From positions 1-6,399 of the forward strand of contig JAUHZM010000183.1 in NCBI GenBank assembly GCA_030426005.1: 6,399 nucleotides of DNA. The letters are read 5' to 3'. The notes beneath the pieces are model-generated. The model was given only the letters and a program-made list of their open reading frames with translations. It did not search any database and was not told where the DNA came from. How positions within the stretch are numbered: position 1 is the first letter of the stretch; the number at the start of each line of letters is the position of its first letter. Below, piece by piece: positions 5,405 through 6,399 of the stretch. The stretch is from Gammaproteobacteria bacterium. GTDB taxonomy: Bacteria; Pseudomonadota; Gammaproteobacteria; Arenicellales; Arenicellaceae. Position numbers and translations under genes: made by a program.

Positions 5405-6310
5405 ATGGAATCACTCGTCGGGAAGAATATTGCCGTAGTCGGCGCAGAAGACTTCGGTCTAGCACTTGCGCAAAGCTTTCAGAAACAGAAAGCCACCGTC
5501 TCCCTGACCGGCCCAAATACGACACTGATCACTGAAAAGGCGAAGAAGCTCAATATTCGTACTGATGTGCAGCCGATGCTCAATGCCGTTGTCAGCGCCG
5601 ATCTAGTACTATTGGCGGTGCCGGAAACAGAGATCGAGTCAACCTGTAAAATCCTCGCGATTAACCTAAAAAAGGGAGCCGTCATCGCCCATTTTTCTAA
5701 GGTGTTGGACAGTACAGCACTCGACAGTGCACACAAAAAACCCGGCGTTCACACGTGCTCCTTATACCCAGTGAACAAATTTTACGATCTAGAGGCATCA
5801 CAGCGAATTTTGAACAACCGCTTGCACCGTAGTTATCTGTACGGCGAAGGCGATCGCGCTGCACTAAAAATCACCGATGCGATGTTTAAACTCATCGGCT
5901 TTGTACCGATGACGATCTCACGTGAATCCAAGCCGAAATACCACGCCGCTTCCGTCATCGCCAGTGACTATCTAACTGTTCTGCTTGAGGCTTCGATGCG
6001 TATCGCCTCATCGACCGGCGTCGACGGTAAGTTGTATTGGCGCTCAATCCAACCATTAGTTAAAGGTACGCTAGAGAGCATTCTACAACGCGGATTTGAT
6101 AGCACACTAGGCGGACCAATAATGGGTGGCGACACGGATACCGTGGCGAATCATCTTGCCGCACTGGAAAACGTCTCCTCTAATCTCCCTACCCTGTATG
6201 CCAATCTTGGCAAGCATGTGCTCGCGCATGCCACTCAGCACAACCGTTTGGATAAGAACACTATTCTGAAACTGCACACCGTGCTCAATGATATCGACAC
6301 CAAGAAGTAG
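5405..6310 (+). CDS. Rossmann-like plus DUF2520 two-domain protein (putative oxidoreductase)
   Basis: Two-domain protein of the ProC/ketopantoate-reductase-like superfamily. Residues about 7-125 form the Rossmann-like domain: IAVVGAEDFGLALA (9-22), the strand end ADLVLLAVPE (65-74) and SLYPVNKF (119-126). Residues about 150-275 match the helical DUF2520 domain: KPKYHAASVIASDYL (176-190), PLVKGTLES (217-225), GGPIMGGD (236-243), TVANHL (246-251) and LYANLG (264-269). It has 301 residues, a complete length for the family. The usual GxGxxG cofactor loop reads GAEDFG, with Glu15 in place of the second glycine, and the common HP dyad is YP (121-122), so cofactor binding may be changed. No reaction can be assigned; ketopantoate reductase-type activity is one hypothesis. 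ATG 5405 is the first possible start, since an in-frame TAG lies upstream with no start codon between. It has no Shine-Dalgarno sequence. The HAD gene follows after 18 bp, suggesting one operon. Confidence 0.88.
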   Translation: MESLVGKNIAVVGAEDFGLALAQSFQKQKATVSLTGPNTTLITEKAKKLNIRTDVQPMLNAVVSADLVLLAVPETEIESTCKILAINLKKGAVIAHFSKVLDSTALDSAHKKPGVHTCSLYPVNKFYDLEASQRILNNRLHRSYLYGEGDRAALKITDAMFKLIGFVPMTISRESKPKYHAASVIASDYLTVLLEASMRIASSTGVDGKLYWRSIQPLVKGTLESILQRGFDSTLGGPIMGGDTDTVANHLAALENVSSNLPTLYANLGKHVLAHATQHNRLDKNTILKLHTVLNDIDTKK

Positions 6311-6328
6311 CGCGGGTATTTGATAGCC

Positions 6329-6399
6329 ATGCTCGCACTTATCTTTGATCACGACGGCACCTTAGTCGACAGTGAACGCCACCATTTTGAAGTGTGGCG
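6329..6399 (+). CDS. HAD-superfamily hydrolase, N-terminal fragment, cut by the window edge
   Basis: Only 23 codons are in the window, but they contain HAD motif I: LIFDHDGTLVDSE at residues 4-16, with nucleophile Asp7 and general acid Asp9, and the DSE ending typical of the phosphatase/beta-phosphoglucomutase-like subfamily. The product is therefore probably a small cytoplasmic phosphatase or phosphomutase; the cap domain that sets substrate is outside the window. The ATG lies 18 bp after the DUF2520 stop, same strand, with only a weak purine stretch (GCGGG) further upstream, so translation may be coupled to the upstream gene. Confidence 0.88.
   Translation, partial: MLALIFDHDGTLVDSERHHFEVW

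Noticed and set aside
6107..6352. Open frame of 81 codons on the minus strand
   Set aside because: It is antisense to the conserved DUF2520 C-terminal part and to the HAD start, with no domain or ribosome binding site.

Overview
The window looks like ordinary chromosomal DNA of a free-living Gram-negative bacterium, most likely a gammaproteobacterium. This rests on protein flavour, on Sec signal peptides on three proteins, on dense gene packing and on roughly balanced base composition judged by eye. I saw no transposase, integrase, phage gene, CRISPR array, tRNA or rRNA. No gene is visibly frameshifted, and two genes run off the window edges.

Layout, left to right. Positions 1-1059 (minus) hold the N-terminal half of an exported M3-family metallopeptidase with a GTG start. 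Upstream of it on the same strand, at 1199-2248, is a complete cysteine synthase-family PLP enzyme. A short divergent region (2249-2381), with an extended -10 candidate facing each way, separates it from a complete short-chain dehydrogenase of the CsgA/C-factor type (2382-3047, plus). That gene converges on an exported M19 membrane dipeptidase (3073-4296, minus), with a 14-bp perfect palindrome at the junction. A 230-bp gap then leads to an unrecognised 153-residue exported protein with four cysteines and a C-terminal coiled coil (4527-4988, minus). A 416-bp divergent intergenic region (4989-5404) holds several small repeats and an imperfect hairpin. To its right, on the plus strand, are a two-domain Rossmann/DUF2520 protein (5405-6310) and, 18 bp later, the first 23 codons of a HAD-family hydrolase (6329 to the window end), probably one transcript.

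How the genes fit together: the two exported peptidases (M3 oligopeptidase type and M19 dipeptidase) could act in sequence on peptides in the envelope, and the cysteine synthase-like enzyme belongs to sulfur amino-acid metabolism, but gene order alone does not prove a shared pathway. I do not see a clear novel multi-gene system here. The most worthwhile leads are the altered nucleotide-binding loop of the DUF2520 protein, the unrecognised four-cysteine exported protein with its in-frame 12-bp repeat, and the unusual lack of a Shine-Dalgarno sequence at two divergent genes whose start codons both sit in the string TATAATG.
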